64,000 nt of DNA, from assembly GCA_030141605.1 (NCBI GenBank), contig JAQGDQ010000179.1, forward strand, positions 374,501 to 438,500. Direction: 5' to 3'. Both the position numbers and the translations under genes were made by a program. Below the pieces are notes generated by a model. That model was not told the DNA's origin. It ran no database searches and saw only the letters and a program-made list of their open reading frames with translations. This document shows, in pieces, positions 45,261-56,000 of this stretch. Source of the stretch: Tubiluchus corallicola. Lineage: Eukaryota > Priapulida > Priapulimorpha > Priapulimorphida > Tubiluchidae. Each line of letters begins with the position of its first letter. Position 1 is the stretch's first letter.

Positions 45261-46050
45261 TGGAAACACTGAAAGTTTGAAAAAATTGGTGATTTCGTGA
45301 GAGAACGACGTATTTTATTAATTAGTATGGGCCAATCAAGCCTAGTTGACCGTTTCCACCCCACATTGTGAATTCACGATCTACAGCCACCGAAGTCAGA
45401 AGAAATGTGTAAAACTTGTCAGAAAAATGACCTGCATACATGTATGTAGTGAGATAGTTGTATCCTACTAAGCTATGAGAACGGTGAACAGGTCAAGTAA
45501 AAGTTCATGAGAGTTGATAGACTAGGGTTGATTAGTAATGGTAAATGTAGAATGTTCAGTGGAAGGGTAAAGGAGTGGGTTTAAGTTGTGTCGGTTGTGC
45601 TGGGTGGTTACATTTGGATGTGAGCATATTGGAAAAAGTTCTAATAGAATGTTACTGTAATTTTTTCTTTTTATGGCTTTACAAATTTAAATAGATTGTA
45701 CTAAGCACGTGGCATTAAGGGCGTTTATACATGCACTTACATTTTTACAGGATTCAAATTTCTAGTAATCGCAGCATTCTAAATCTTGTCTTGCAAAATT
45801 ACCTGTAGTAACTGCCGTAGAATAGCTGGTTGGAAATCTAAAATCAATTTTATAACAGACAACCACATGTCCCTGATTGTACATGGTTGACCATCTCATT
45901 TATTCTTTACACACTTTTGTTATGACTAAGCATTATGCAGCGCCTGCAAAAAAATGAAATTTGTTTGATAAAATTAGATATAATTAAGTATAACGGCATA
46001 AACATATACATGAGATAATTTGCCATTTCTTTCAGGCATTGATAATGGTT

Positions 46051-46374
46051 AAATTTTAGTTTGAATGTATAATTGTTGCGAGATCTACAATGTCGCAAAT
46101 ATTCAAGATCAACATTTACTTGTGTTCTAAGATTTGTGGTTGTAGGCCTACAGAAATGCAGTGTAAACTTGTTGGTTATACAATTTTTTGTAAATCTTTA
46201 CTACTATTCATTTTTCCTAGGCCAAATTTAATTAATAAACATTAATAAATGTATTGAATAACTGTGCACTGTATAGAGTATACTGTCTTTAAAGACCTCT
46301 TTTAGTCTTTTCTTGCAAAATTTGGAAATGTCTCAAGCATTTCTTAATGTCTAGTAAACTACATCTATATGTTC
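46051..46374 (+). repeat. left arm of a 324-bp inverted repeat
   Basis: This segment is the reverse complement of 47236-47559 over its whole length, with few substitutions and two compensating indels of about 8-9 nt. It ends 26 nt before the splice acceptor leading into the first coding exon of NMES1-like gene A. Identity of the repeat family is unknown to me. Confidence 0.93.
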
Positions 46375-46427
46375 CGTGTTCTGCTTTTTTGCATCTCTAG
46401 GTCAGTGTTCTCCCTACTGAAACAAAA

Positions 46428-47161
46428 ATGTCTGACAAATTTCGGGAGATTAACAAAGGATATAAGTCGTTTGGATTTGGATTAAAAGCTCTAGGAAAAT
46501 ACTACGAGGTAAGTCTAGTTGACATAATTGTACTGAACAAGTGAAAAGTTCCTCTAACTAATGAAAAGGTGGCAACCTTAAATTTGACTTGAACATATCA
46601 CTGATGACATTTATAACAATTAGTATTAGGTTGCAGTGCATGCATGGCAAAGTGGGTTAAAGATTCACTATAAGACAAAAGATGTCATTGTAATCATCAT
46701 CGTCATCATCATCATCAGCAGCAACAACAGCAGCATCGTCATCACATATGTGGCAAAATAATTATTCAATATCAATCTGTATTGACCATCTGTATCAGTA
46801 GCTGTTAATTAACTAAAGTATTGTTTTTTCAGCTTATTCCGATCACTGCAATAATAGGTTTGTTAAGTGTCGGAGTGGCTGGCTTTTCCATATACAGCCT
46901 CTTTTACAAGCCTGATGTTGTGTAAGTGACCTTTGACCTTTTCAACCTCCAAGTTAGGGTTCAAAAGTTATGTTCTCTTGCTTTGACCTATCTCTGTGTT
47001 AAGTTTGATGATTGTAATTACACCAATTTTGATTTTCTTGTCTGGACAAACATTACACAGACACGATTAAACCCACTACCCCTGCTATACCGACTGCATT
47101 TTTTATGACATTTAAATGTTTATACGCCAGAAGCATTATATATGGATTTTAGACGATAAAC

Positions 47162-47227
<66 letters not shown>

Positions 47228-50200
47228 TATTAGCAGAACATATAGATGTAGTTTACAAGACATTAAGAAATGCTTGCGACATTTCCAAATTTTGCAAGAA
47301 AAGAGGTCTTTAAAGACAGTATACTCTATGCAGTGCACAGTTATTCAATACATTTATTAAAGTTTATTAATTAAATTTGGGCTAGGAAAAATGAATAGTA
47401 GTAAAGATTTACAAAAAATTGTATAACCAACAAGTTTGCACTGCATTTCTGTAGGCCTACAACCACAAATCTTAAAACGCAGAATGACAATGTAAATGTT
47501 GATCTTGAATATTTGCGACATTGTAGATCTCGCAACAAATATACATTCAAACTAAAATTCTTATTCTTATTATTATTCAGCATGGGTAATGAGCACTATG
47601 GGCATATACAGTATAAATGAAACTAGATGTATGTGTGATATATTATTCTAATATCTTTAAAACTAAAGGTTGCAGAGATTTCTTTAAGCAGGCAATCTGA
47701 ATATTTTTCATTGCCGTGTATATCCAATAGGTATTTCAGCAAGTTCATGTGGTGTTTAAAAAGTTGTGTAACTATATAATATGCTGTTTTGATGGGGATA
47801 CAGTTTAAAGTTTTGTATTTTCCTGACTATCTGTTATTTGAGGTTGCAAATAAGGACAAGAAAACCTTAAATATAGCTTAAAAAGTTCGTCCTGAAATTC
47901 ACATAAATGCTGTCTTTTTCCATACACAGCTTCTATTTTCTTCTCCTTCGATGGTCTCTATGACCAAGGAGCAAAATAATTAATAAGGACATTGGCTGAC
48001 TGAGGGACCAAACTACTTATCAATAGTAAACACTTAACACTTTTTCAAGGAATTAATCAAATGTAAACCCAAAGTCATTTAAGGATAAGAAAATTCAGAC
48101 ATCGTAGATTGCTTTGCCAAACTAACTAGCTAATGTAACTAAGTGACCCTTTGCCAGTTCGTCACCTGGCAGGCTGGCAATATTGCTGTTACTAATTTTT
48201 GCACAGTAAACCAATATTAATAAGCCGCAAGCCATTTATGGCAATCAAATTCCAAGACATTGCTATTACGGACAATTTGCTTATAACTAACTCTCGATAT
48301 GTTATTGCAGGATAAACAAAAGTGCACCACCAAGGTTTGAAGAGATCGATCCTGAAAAGCCACAGAAGGTAGTGGAACGTGCCTATTGGTTTTAGCTATT
48401 AAATCCTTTGTTCTGAGTGGCTAGGTTCCAGGTCCTGTTTAAACTTCTGTATAATTATTAAAATCATGAAATATCATTGGCATATATGTGCACAGCTCAA
48501 TTTACAAAAGGGCCACTACGCTGTGCTCACTGATTTTCAGGTTTCAATCTAATATACGTACGAAACCTGAGTTAGAAAGTGTGAACAATTTTATGCTTCC
48601 ACTATTTAGGACTCCATCGGACATATCTAATCAGTCACTAAGGCTGGCAGTAAGGTATGGTACGGTACGAAAAAAAAACTCTGAAAAGTACGTCACGGAA
48701 TTACTGTACCGTGTTTTTCTTACCTTTATCGTACCGTGTCCGTACTATTTTTATTGTAGTTATGTGTAACATTTCCATGATCAGCAACATTGCGTGATGA
48801 GTTGCTAGTGGATGGGGACTTACTGTTCTTTCCTAATTAACACAGAGCACACGTGTTAGTTAGAGAACGGCTAGATTGGTTTATTTTGAGTGCAAAAGTG
48901 GCAAGGTGTTTAGTAGCGCCAGTTGTCATTTATCGTAAGTTACGATCATTGTTATATGTAAACTGGGTAGATCCGCTCCCCACGTTTGATACGTCTTGAT
49001 TTGACTCTGCCGATCCTTGCAAAACACTAAATATTTAATAGCTGAATATCGCCTTGGTTAAATGTTTGCTTTCCCGAAAAAATTTTCGAGACGTACCGAC
49101 CTAACATATAATACAATAACCAGTGTGGGCACAGGATTTAATGACTATAGAAGCCACCATTGTCTGTGTATGCAAATATGTTACCTGCAGATGAAGTCAT
49201 CCACCTAGCAGCTGTTTAGGTAGGACACTTTAAATTTGAATTAACATTGAATGTTTATCACTAGCGAGCACGTGATTTAAGACAACCACCAAAAACTATT
49301 TAATAGGCCTAACGCATAGTGTCTGCCACAAAATTGTAAAATTATTAATTAAGCAAGAAATAGCTGAAAATAAATATATATCTTTTACATAATTGTGTAA
49401 CTTTTGTAATCTAAAATAAATAGTATGGAGTTCTAACAGCAGTTCTATTTTTATAGTATACATGAATTCATAATAAGAATTGATAAATTTACCGTTTTCA
49501 CAATTAATTTTTTATGCTACTACTATGTAGTATGTAACGGAATTACGGTACGGTATTTTTAAAGGTACGAAGTACTTTATTTTATTGTACTGTACAGTAC
49601 TGCCAGCCTTGTCAGTCGCTAAGGGTCTAACAAGTATCAGTGAAAATTATTGTACACTCCCGTGTCAACACTGTATCAGAACAGTGTGTGCCAATCTATT
49701 AAAGCTACAAAAGCAATAGAAAGTATGAAAATTTTCGTACCACGCTAGGACTCGAACCCAAGACTTTGTTGCTTTCCGTGTAACTATGCTGACATTTAGA
49801 AGCTTTGAATTGACTGGCACATGCATCTGCTCCTGTCTGCCTAGAGCTTTAAGACAAACAGACTAGATGTTAATATTGGAGCCTAATGAACGTCCCTTAG
49901 GTATCTCTGTTGTTGTGAGTTTCTAGTCAGACTAGAATAATTAATTTATTAAAGACGTCAAATTGTTTTTGTTTTTTGCTACTGTTTATCACAGATATAA
50001 AGTTTATCAAGCATAGATCTGCAATCCTTACATCAGTTTGTTGCTGTTATTAATTTAGTTTTCTTTCAGAACATTAGACGTACTGTAAAATAGGCTTGAA
50101 TGCATTTGGTTGAATGCGGTGATTTTAATTGTATTTGATATGACTGCAGGGATGGGATTAATTCAGTTTTATTTGCTATGTATCTACTGTACTGACTTCC

Positions 50201-50315
50201 TTGTTTTGTTTAAATTATTTTGCAGTTTATTACGATTGCGCAAGAATACAAGCGCATACCAGAATTGGAAAAAGTGAAAAGAGAAGTCAAAGAGCTCTGG
50301 AGACCTGGATCATAA
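46428..50315 (+). CDS. C15orf48: NMES1/C15orf48-like (NDUFA4 family) mitochondrial protein, copy A
   Basis: Four exons, 46428-46508, 46833-46921, 48311-48368 and 50226-50315, give 105 residues. After a 27-residue basic N-terminus comes LIPITAIIGLLSVGVAGFSI, one membrane segment, then YSLFYKPDVV, PPRFEEIDPEKPQK and a helical charged tail. The order LIP - membrane segment - YSL..K.DV(V/I) - P..(E/D)..P..PQK - ITI matches human C15orf48/NMES1, and more loosely NDUFA4; these are small inner-membrane proteins associated with cytochrome c oxidase. The N-terminus is longer than in human NMES1. An acceptor at 46399-46400 leaves a 27-nt leader before ATG, so an upstream non-coding exon or trans-splicing is implied. 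Exons 1 and 2 lie between inverted-repeat arms, and intron 3 holds a hAT-like element. A paralogue follows 3 kb downstream. Whether it is orthologous to NMES1 or NDUFA4 is unsettled. Confidence 0.82.
47162..47226. repeat. (TTA)n microsatellite
   Basis: About 21 TTA trinucleotides in intron 2 of gene A, immediately before the right inverted-repeat arm. Confidence 0.95.
47236..47559 (-). repeat. right arm of a 324-bp inverted repeat
   Basis: Reverse-complement partner of 46051-46374, in intron 2 of gene A. The spacer between arms is 861 bp and holds exons 1 and 2. The outer end merges into a CTTATTATTATT-type run. Confidence 0.93.
48631..49619. mobile_element. hAT-like nonautonomous transposon in intron 3 of gene A
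   Basis: The element (48639-49611, 973 bp) starts TAAGGCTGGCAGTA and ends with the inverted TACTGCCAGCCTTG. It is flanked by an 8-bp duplication, TCAGTCAC at 48631-48638 and TCAGTCGC at 49612-49619, with one mismatch. Inside both ends are many GGTACGGTACG/CGTACC subterminal repeats, the kind of sites hAT transposases bind. No transposase frame is present. Confidence 0.7.
49700..49805 (-). repeat. tRNA-derived SINE-like sequence in intron 3 of gene A
   Basis: On the minus strand GTCAGCATAGTTACACGG precedes CTTGGGTTCGAGTCCTAGC with near-tRNA spacing; GGTTCGAGTCC (49748-49758) is a perfect box B. The arms do not pair like a functional tRNA, so a SINE head is more likely than a tRNA gene. Confidence 0.4.
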
Positions 50316-50671
50316 ACATGACAGTTTAAAAGGCATTCTTACGCTGTAGACGATTGTTTTGTGTGGTCAGTTGTTGACCATTGTTTACAACATGTATATG
50401 TATATTTTTTTTATGATGAGTTCTGTCATGACCAGTATGAAAGTGCTAATGTGCGAGGGCACTAATGGAAAAAACGTTAATATATGGAACCTTTATTTAA
50501 AAAATATAAAAAAGACAAAGACGTAGTTATAAAAAATTGTCAGTTTTGTTAGGTTTGAGTTTGACTATGCTTCCATATTTGAGAACGTAATCTTAGTTAA
50601 TAATTTATAAACCAAAAACAGTTAAATTGTAGCCTGCAACGTGATGTACACTATGACGCAAAAAATTGCAA

Positions 50672-50677
50672 AATAAA
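50672..50677 (+). terminator. candidate polyadenylation signal of gene A
   Basis: AATAAA 357 nt after the stop codon of gene A, followed by T-rich sequence. Plausible by position. Confidence 0.45.
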
Positions 50678-50842
50678 TTGCGTTTTTGTAATTTGTTTCT
50701 CTTGCAGTGTTTCATGTATAATTATAATTATACATTCAGTGATGATACAATGTACATAATAAGTGTATCTTCATAGTATTGTTGTCCCTAACTGCTTCAT
50801 CTCAGCAAGTGGATACTTTTGTGTTTTTAGGCAAGAAGTCGT

Positions 50843-51080
50843 ATGATGATGACGATGATGATAATGATGGTGATGATGATGATGACGATGATGATTGTGA
50901 TGACGATTAGGTGATTTTGGTGGTGATAATGATATTGACGGGTATAATGATGCTGACACACAAGGACTACTATGTAATTGTGACAATGATGATGATGGCA
51001 GTGATAATGATTATTATGATATTTGGCGATTCTTATCAGACTGATAAGATTATCATGATGATGTAGATGATAAAAGAACG
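50843..51080. repeat. degenerate GATGAT/GATAAT tract
   Basis: Imperfect GAT-rich trinucleotides dominate this stretch. The His-rich minus-strand frame it creates is an artefact of the repeat. Confidence 0.75.
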
Positions 51081-51881
51081 ATTATCATAAGGCTAACGGG
51101 CTAAAACTTCAATTTTTGCGGCTTGGCATAGACTTTTGGATCTGTCTATGTATTTTTGACTACTACATGTATAAAAGTCAATTGAAAATGTATTAGGCGA
51201 CTGGATTATGCTAGTGAAGTACGCACTGCGCAGAAAGAAAGAAATTCACGGATTCTGAGCTGTAATTGGCTATGACGCGCACTGTTATAAGCCCCCTGCC
51301 AGCCAATATTTTACTGCATTATGTGCCTTTCAGAGCCACTTGGCCACCGTGCTCTTAGCAGCCAGTTGCGCAATTCTTTACATATTTGTGTTATTCAGAA
51401 CTATTCGTTCATTGCAAAAAGAAAACGCTAAAAAGTAAGTTTAACCTAAGATTGATTTCTCTAAACGTTTTATTTTATTTATATAGAATGCATGGCTCTG
51501 AAGACGATGCTAGAGCAATGCTTGTTCGACACTTAGTATTAATTTTCCGTGGTTAATTTCATACGGGAAAACATTTTGTCGTGTTAAAACATTTGTAGAA
51601 TCAAAACTCTTAAGCATTTTTTACACTGAACATGACGCGAAACATTAGTTATTAATGAGAAGTACGTACATTGTTTTTGATGTTCAGAGATAAATCTTGA
51701 AATTTATTAAAGCTTTACAACCCTCGCGTTTTTGTGTTGCTCAGAGCGCTAAATCACACAGAATCATCTAGAAGATTGAAAGTAAAAAATTATCGATTCG
51801 AAAGTTGAAAGCGTGCCCGTGCCTCTGCATTGCGCATGTCTCGACAAAAATCTGATAGACAGAGCATTAAGAGCAGAGATA

Positions 51882-51946
51882 ACGGTACTGTTACGATAGC
51901 TTGCTATTGTAGTGAAAAAAACTGCGAAGCTATCATACAGTACCGT
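51882..51946. repeat. hairpin with ~21-bp arms
   Basis: ACGGTACTGTTACGATAGCT at 51882-51901 pairs with AGCTATCATACAGTACCGT at 51928-51946 with a small bulge; the loop is about 25 nt. The size is like a small pre-miRNA or a transposon foldback. Confidence 0.6.
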
Positions 51947-53299
51947 AAAATGTAATTCCGTTTATAAGTGGGGATTATTTGTAGGAACTTCTAGTCCACA
52001 GTTATAGTCATTTTTGAGCTATATTGTTTGATAACTTTTTGTAATCATGACCAATAATCTTTCAGTTTTTGGCGAAAGAATAGGTCCAATTGAATTTTGT
52101 TGTAGAAAGTATAAGGGGCAGCTGTATAATCATTGATATAAACTGAAATACTAAAACAATTTGCCCTTGACTGATTTTTTTTTCGTCATCGGTTAAGTTT
52201 ATCAGCAAACATTTTACTATGTTATAATTATTTTATTAAAACTAGAAATCCAAAAAACGCCATTTAAGTATTTCAATTTCCAAACTGAACTGTGTGTTGA
52301 AATTCTGAGACTGTGAAAAATAATTAAGACTTTAATGTTGGTAATTCCGAGTCGCATGTCTTCCTGCAACTTAGGCGCATGCGCAAGAGTGTTAATCGGT
52401 CGCATTCTTGTCCGGAAAAGGATGCCGAAACGTTAGAACGCTTAAGTATTCTTTTTGGAATAAGATTTATTTTTTGTGGAACGAGTTCGAATCACTGGCA
52501 CACATAAAGCTTTCCGAGTGACTCCAGCCCGCTCATACATCAACATCTTTAGCGCGTTACGCAATACATCATATTTCTTTAAATACACATGATTATAAAC
52601 ACGTACCACTGAAAGAAAAAACGAACCCGCAATGTTCATGCCGTAAAGTTGAACATTTAGAAATTAATACTAGGTTCTCACGATTTTTAAAATTTGCATC
52701 ACTGTACAGATTGTTGTATTTGTGCAGGCCAGTTATGTCGTTATAGACAAAGTTCAGTTCAGTTAGGCACAGAATCAACTAATAACGGTAGATGGCTAAA
52801 TAACCCTGTAAAATAACGGTAATATTAATGTTCTCTGACATAAGCCCAAACTGAAAAATCGATTATCGAAATCAGCTTATCGATTTTCCACCGGCTTAAC
52901 GTAAAAGGCATAAAAATTTGTATAAGAGATTGAGCGGATGCATTAATAAGCTGCATAAGCCAAAGTTTTTTGTGCGAATAGTGTTGATGTAGGCCTATAA
53001 AGCAGAAAATTTTTGTACGAATATTTACTATTATAAAATCGATAAATACGTAAAGTAATAAACGCTGATATTTCTGAGCTTATTAATGATTTTTTGTCAA
53101 AAAAACAAGACTTGTATAAGTCTCATGGGATTTTGGTATTGTTATAAACATGGTGTAACTAGATCTTCTGTTCTTGTGCTGTTCACAAAAAACTCACAGC
53201 AGCATGCCTTAACCGCAGTGCAGCGTTTTGGTTTAAGATCCACGTGCGAATTTCATCGGTATCACATTTTTGTGTAGGCAAAGAATCTCGTTTGTCACA

Positions 53300-55919
53300 A
53301 TGCCGGAGAAATTTCGAGAAATTAACAAAGGATACAAATCTTTCGGGTTTGGATTAAGGTCTCTAAAAAAGAATTACGAGGTAGGTTAATACAGCTGAGA
53401 ATTCAGTCTGCTCAGTGTTTTTAATAGTCTGCTGAAAGACAGAAAGAGAGAGAGAAGGAGAGACAGAAATGCTGAAGCTGCAGTATACATGCACAAGATG
53501 TTATTGTTACGAATGTGATTTTCAGTGCGTCCTGCCAGTGATACTCTGAAGCCTACAGCAGGAAATCATTCGGCAGGACGCTGTAGACTGCTTCCTTATG
53601 GGAAGACTTACTGTATTAAGGTCATAAACTATTTTTCTTCGAACGTTTATCAAGGTTTATAATTATAATACACCTCTTCTTGACTAGCACTTGGTTTTGA
53701 AGGTTGTGGTGGTGGTGAAGAAATGAAACTAAGATAGTTAGCAAATCAAACACATGCATACACAAATTAAAATCAACATCAAAATAGCTTCAGGGCAAGA
53801 TTGCAAAACTGAAAGGATGAAATGCAATAGCTACCTTTCCTCTTTCTTAAAATAGCTTAATATTAGCAAAGTAATCACTAGAACTGCTATTGCGTATCTA
53901 TAGCAGTGTATCGATATCTACAAAGACCAATACCAGTGAGTTTCATCTGGCCTAGTCTTGCAATATATTTAGGGGCTAATTTAAGCAGATGCAGAAACAA
54001 AACTCCACAGCTTATAACAGCAACACCTAATATAGTGCTTCAGGGTTCAGACCTTACTACTTAATTAAGAGCTGAAAAATCACTTTAAGCTAGGTTAGAT
54101 GAAACCGTAAAACTTATGGTTACTTGTGGAGCTACAAAAGTAGTACAGCACCAAGACGATTAGGTAAAAGACGATAACTTCTAAACTGTCACAAACACCT
54201 CAAATAATGACAAGTGAAGGAAAGCTAGCATTAATGAAATTATTACAGCCTGCAAAATGACCATCGAAAAAAACTAGCGGAAACTAAATAATAAACGTCT
54301 GTAAGCCACTGAAATGTTGTTTATATCTTTTGTCATTTATTACTACGTTTACACTTTTTCCTTGTTAATTATAGCTCGTAACGCTACATTTGGTATCGGC
54401 GTTTGTTAAAAAAAGTCAACATTGTCGTGTATCCCAGTTTCTCCTCTTTCCAAAGAGCTCTATATTTCCTTCCAAGACCCCCACCTACTTAGACGTTTAC
54501 TTGTACAATGTGTTCCTCTGGGTGCAGGACTGGTAGGTGAAATACCTCCAAAACGATAGTTTTTTGCCTATTGCCGGAGCACCGTGTACAAAGAAAGCCC
54601 TAGAAGCGATAAGTGGGGATCTTGGGGCGAAATTTATCGCTCTTTCGAAAGACAGGAAGCCGGATTACACGACGATTACGTGTTTTTTTTAGAAGTGCCT
54701 CTACCAGGGTGAAGGGCCATCACGAGATAGTTTGAGGAACGTTTTTGGACGATTGTAGTTTGCATTGTTTGTTTGCTACATTAATCACAATTTTTTTCAG
54801 CTTATTCCCATTGCTGGAATAATGGGGCTGTTCACCGTTGGATTAACCGGCTTTACACTTTACAGTTTATTTTACAAGACTGATGTTGTGTAAGTTTGTA
54901 TTTATGACTCTTAGTGTAAGTTTATAAAAAATTATTATATTGTTACTCAGTACCATCATGCAGGCTTTAAAACAGATTTATGGTAATAAAATTTTCAAGG
55001 TAATAACACGCAAAGTAGGCCTATTATGATTTTATTTATTGAAATGTCATTACAGGATAAACAGAAATGCACCTCCAAGGTTTGAAGAGATCAATCCCGA
55101 ACAACCACAGAAGGTAATGTAGTTACTTGCTCACCCACTTTTAAATCTCGCACAATTTCAATGCGGGAACACGCCGCGCGCTTATACATGTTTCTTTTCA
55201 GAAGGTGTTTATGGAGTGCTGAAACCACTCAACTATTGTAAATTTCTTTTAATACAGGTTTCTGTTGGTATACTGATGACAGAACGTAAATAAAAATAGC
55301 TCGTGTATACGGGGCGTTCCAAAGAAAACAGTACTCTAACAAGTACTATAAGCATACCAACGTTAGACCAGACAAGGCCAATATGCCCAATAAGTATGGT
55401 CATGCTGAAAGAATTGTTTGTAATTGTAGCATTTTTATTATTTTTAATGACTGTGGTTTTAGATGTTCCTTGATATAATTGCAAATGTAGTTTTAATTGT
55501 GTATGTATTTTATGTAATCTGTGAGCTAGCTGCGAAATACAGAATCTAATCTGATCTAATCTAATCTAATCATGCCACAAAATATGGCAGGAAAATTGGA
55601 TTTTGTATAGAGCTAGGAAATAATAATAATTTTTATATTATTGTGAAGCTAAATGCAGAAGTGCAAGTTAAGTTTGTCATATTTTTACTGTATTGTTTTT
55701 TAATACCCTGTAGACTGACTCATTGATGAAAATAGAAATCGCTGCACGACATGCATCAAAGTAAATTTTCAGTTACTTGTTCATCGTGGTTGATACTCTA
55801 TTAAAATTAATAGCTATACATTTGCTTTTTTGCAGTTTTATACGATTGCGCAAGAATATAAACGTATCCCGGAATTGGAAAGAGCGAAAAGAGAAGTCGC
55901 AGAGCTGAGGAGCTCATAG
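53300..55919 (+). CDS. C15orf48: NMES1/C15orf48-like (NDUFA4 family) mitochondrial protein, copy B
   Basis: Four exons, 53300-53380, 54801-54889, 55056-55113 and 55836-55919, give 103 residues. Exons 1-3 have exactly the same lengths (81, 89, 58 nt) and phases as copy A, so the pair arose by tandem duplication. The protein begins MPEKFREINKGYKSFGFGLR, then the membrane segment LIPIAGIMGLFTVGLTGFTL, YSLFYKTDVV, PPRFEEINPEQPQK, and a tail FYTIAQEYKRIPELERAKRE ending in AELRSS. YKTDVV is closer to human NMES1 (WKTDVI) than copy A's YKPDVV. An acceptor at 53276-53277 leaves 22 nt before ATG. Predicted role as for copy A: a small single-pass protein of the mitochondrial inner membrane linked to complex IV. 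Intron 1 contains a relic of the repeat unit found in the array at 58-64 kb. Confidence 0.82.
54423..54530 (+). repeat. diverged single relic of the 58-64 kb array unit
   Basis: CGTGTATCCCAGTTTCTCCT, then CTTTCCAAAGAGCTCTATAT and TTCCTTCCAAGACCCCCAC, line up block by block with CGTGTAGCCCTGTCCTTCCT, CTTTGTAAAGAGCTATATAT and CTCCTTCCCAGAGTCCCAC in array unit 1 near 58452-58510. Similarity fades after about 80-100 bp. It lies in intron 1 of copy B. Confidence 0.65.
55240..55573 (+). mobile_element. possible LINE 3' end with (ATCTA)n tail
   Basis: A stretch in intron 3 of copy B ends in TAATCTGATCTAATCTAATC repeats after TGTATGTATTTTATGTAATC. Short pentamer tails of this sort mark 3' ends of some non-LTR elements. 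No coding part is recognised, so this is tentative. Confidence 0.3.
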
Positions 55920-55994
55920 ACTCTACTCTATTGCCAATAGGACATGTTCTCTATTGTTTAGTGATAATTGCGTCCCCGTGTTTTGTTGTAAATT

Positions 55995-56000
55995 AATAAA
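55995..56000 (+). terminator. candidate polyadenylation signal of copy B
   Basis: AATAAA 76 nt after the stop codon of copy B, followed by a GT-rich stretch. This would give a short 3' UTR. Confidence 0.5.

Larger units (their letters stand above)
39396..46050. other. TFG-NMES1-like intergenic region with retrotransposon relics
   Basis: No host gene is recognised. The region holds three decayed LINE fragments, a degenerate tandem repeat, a TAA microsatellite and a possible 21-codon hydrophobic small ORF, listed separately. A 144-codon plus frame at 43997-44431 overlaps LINE-like minus-strand sequence and is probably not a gene. The promoter of the NMES1-like gene A should be at the right end. 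Confidence 0.5.
50700..53278. other. intergenic region between the NMES1-like genes, with possible promoter of copy B
   Basis: A degenerate GATGAT run lies at about 50843-51080. Near 51250-51440 are ATTGGC and GCCAAT (CCAAT boxes in both orientations), GC-richer sequence and an AAAAAGTAAGTTT donor at about 51432-51440; this could be the promoter and non-coding first exon of copy B, joining the acceptor at 53276-53277. A hairpin lies at 51882-51946. No other gene seen. Confidence 0.4.

Noticed and set aside
49700-49805. Functional tRNA gene
   Set aside because: A perfect box B is present, but the acceptor and anticodon stems do not pair as in a tRNA, and a related sequence at 37053 suggests a dispersed SINE.
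50316-50680. miR-147-like hairpin in the 3' UTRs of the NMES1-like genes
   Set aside because: I looked for a GTGCGGAAATGCTTC-like sequence after both stop codons and found none.
50771-50986. His-rich 71-codon minus frame
   Set aside because: Produced by the GAT-rich repeat.
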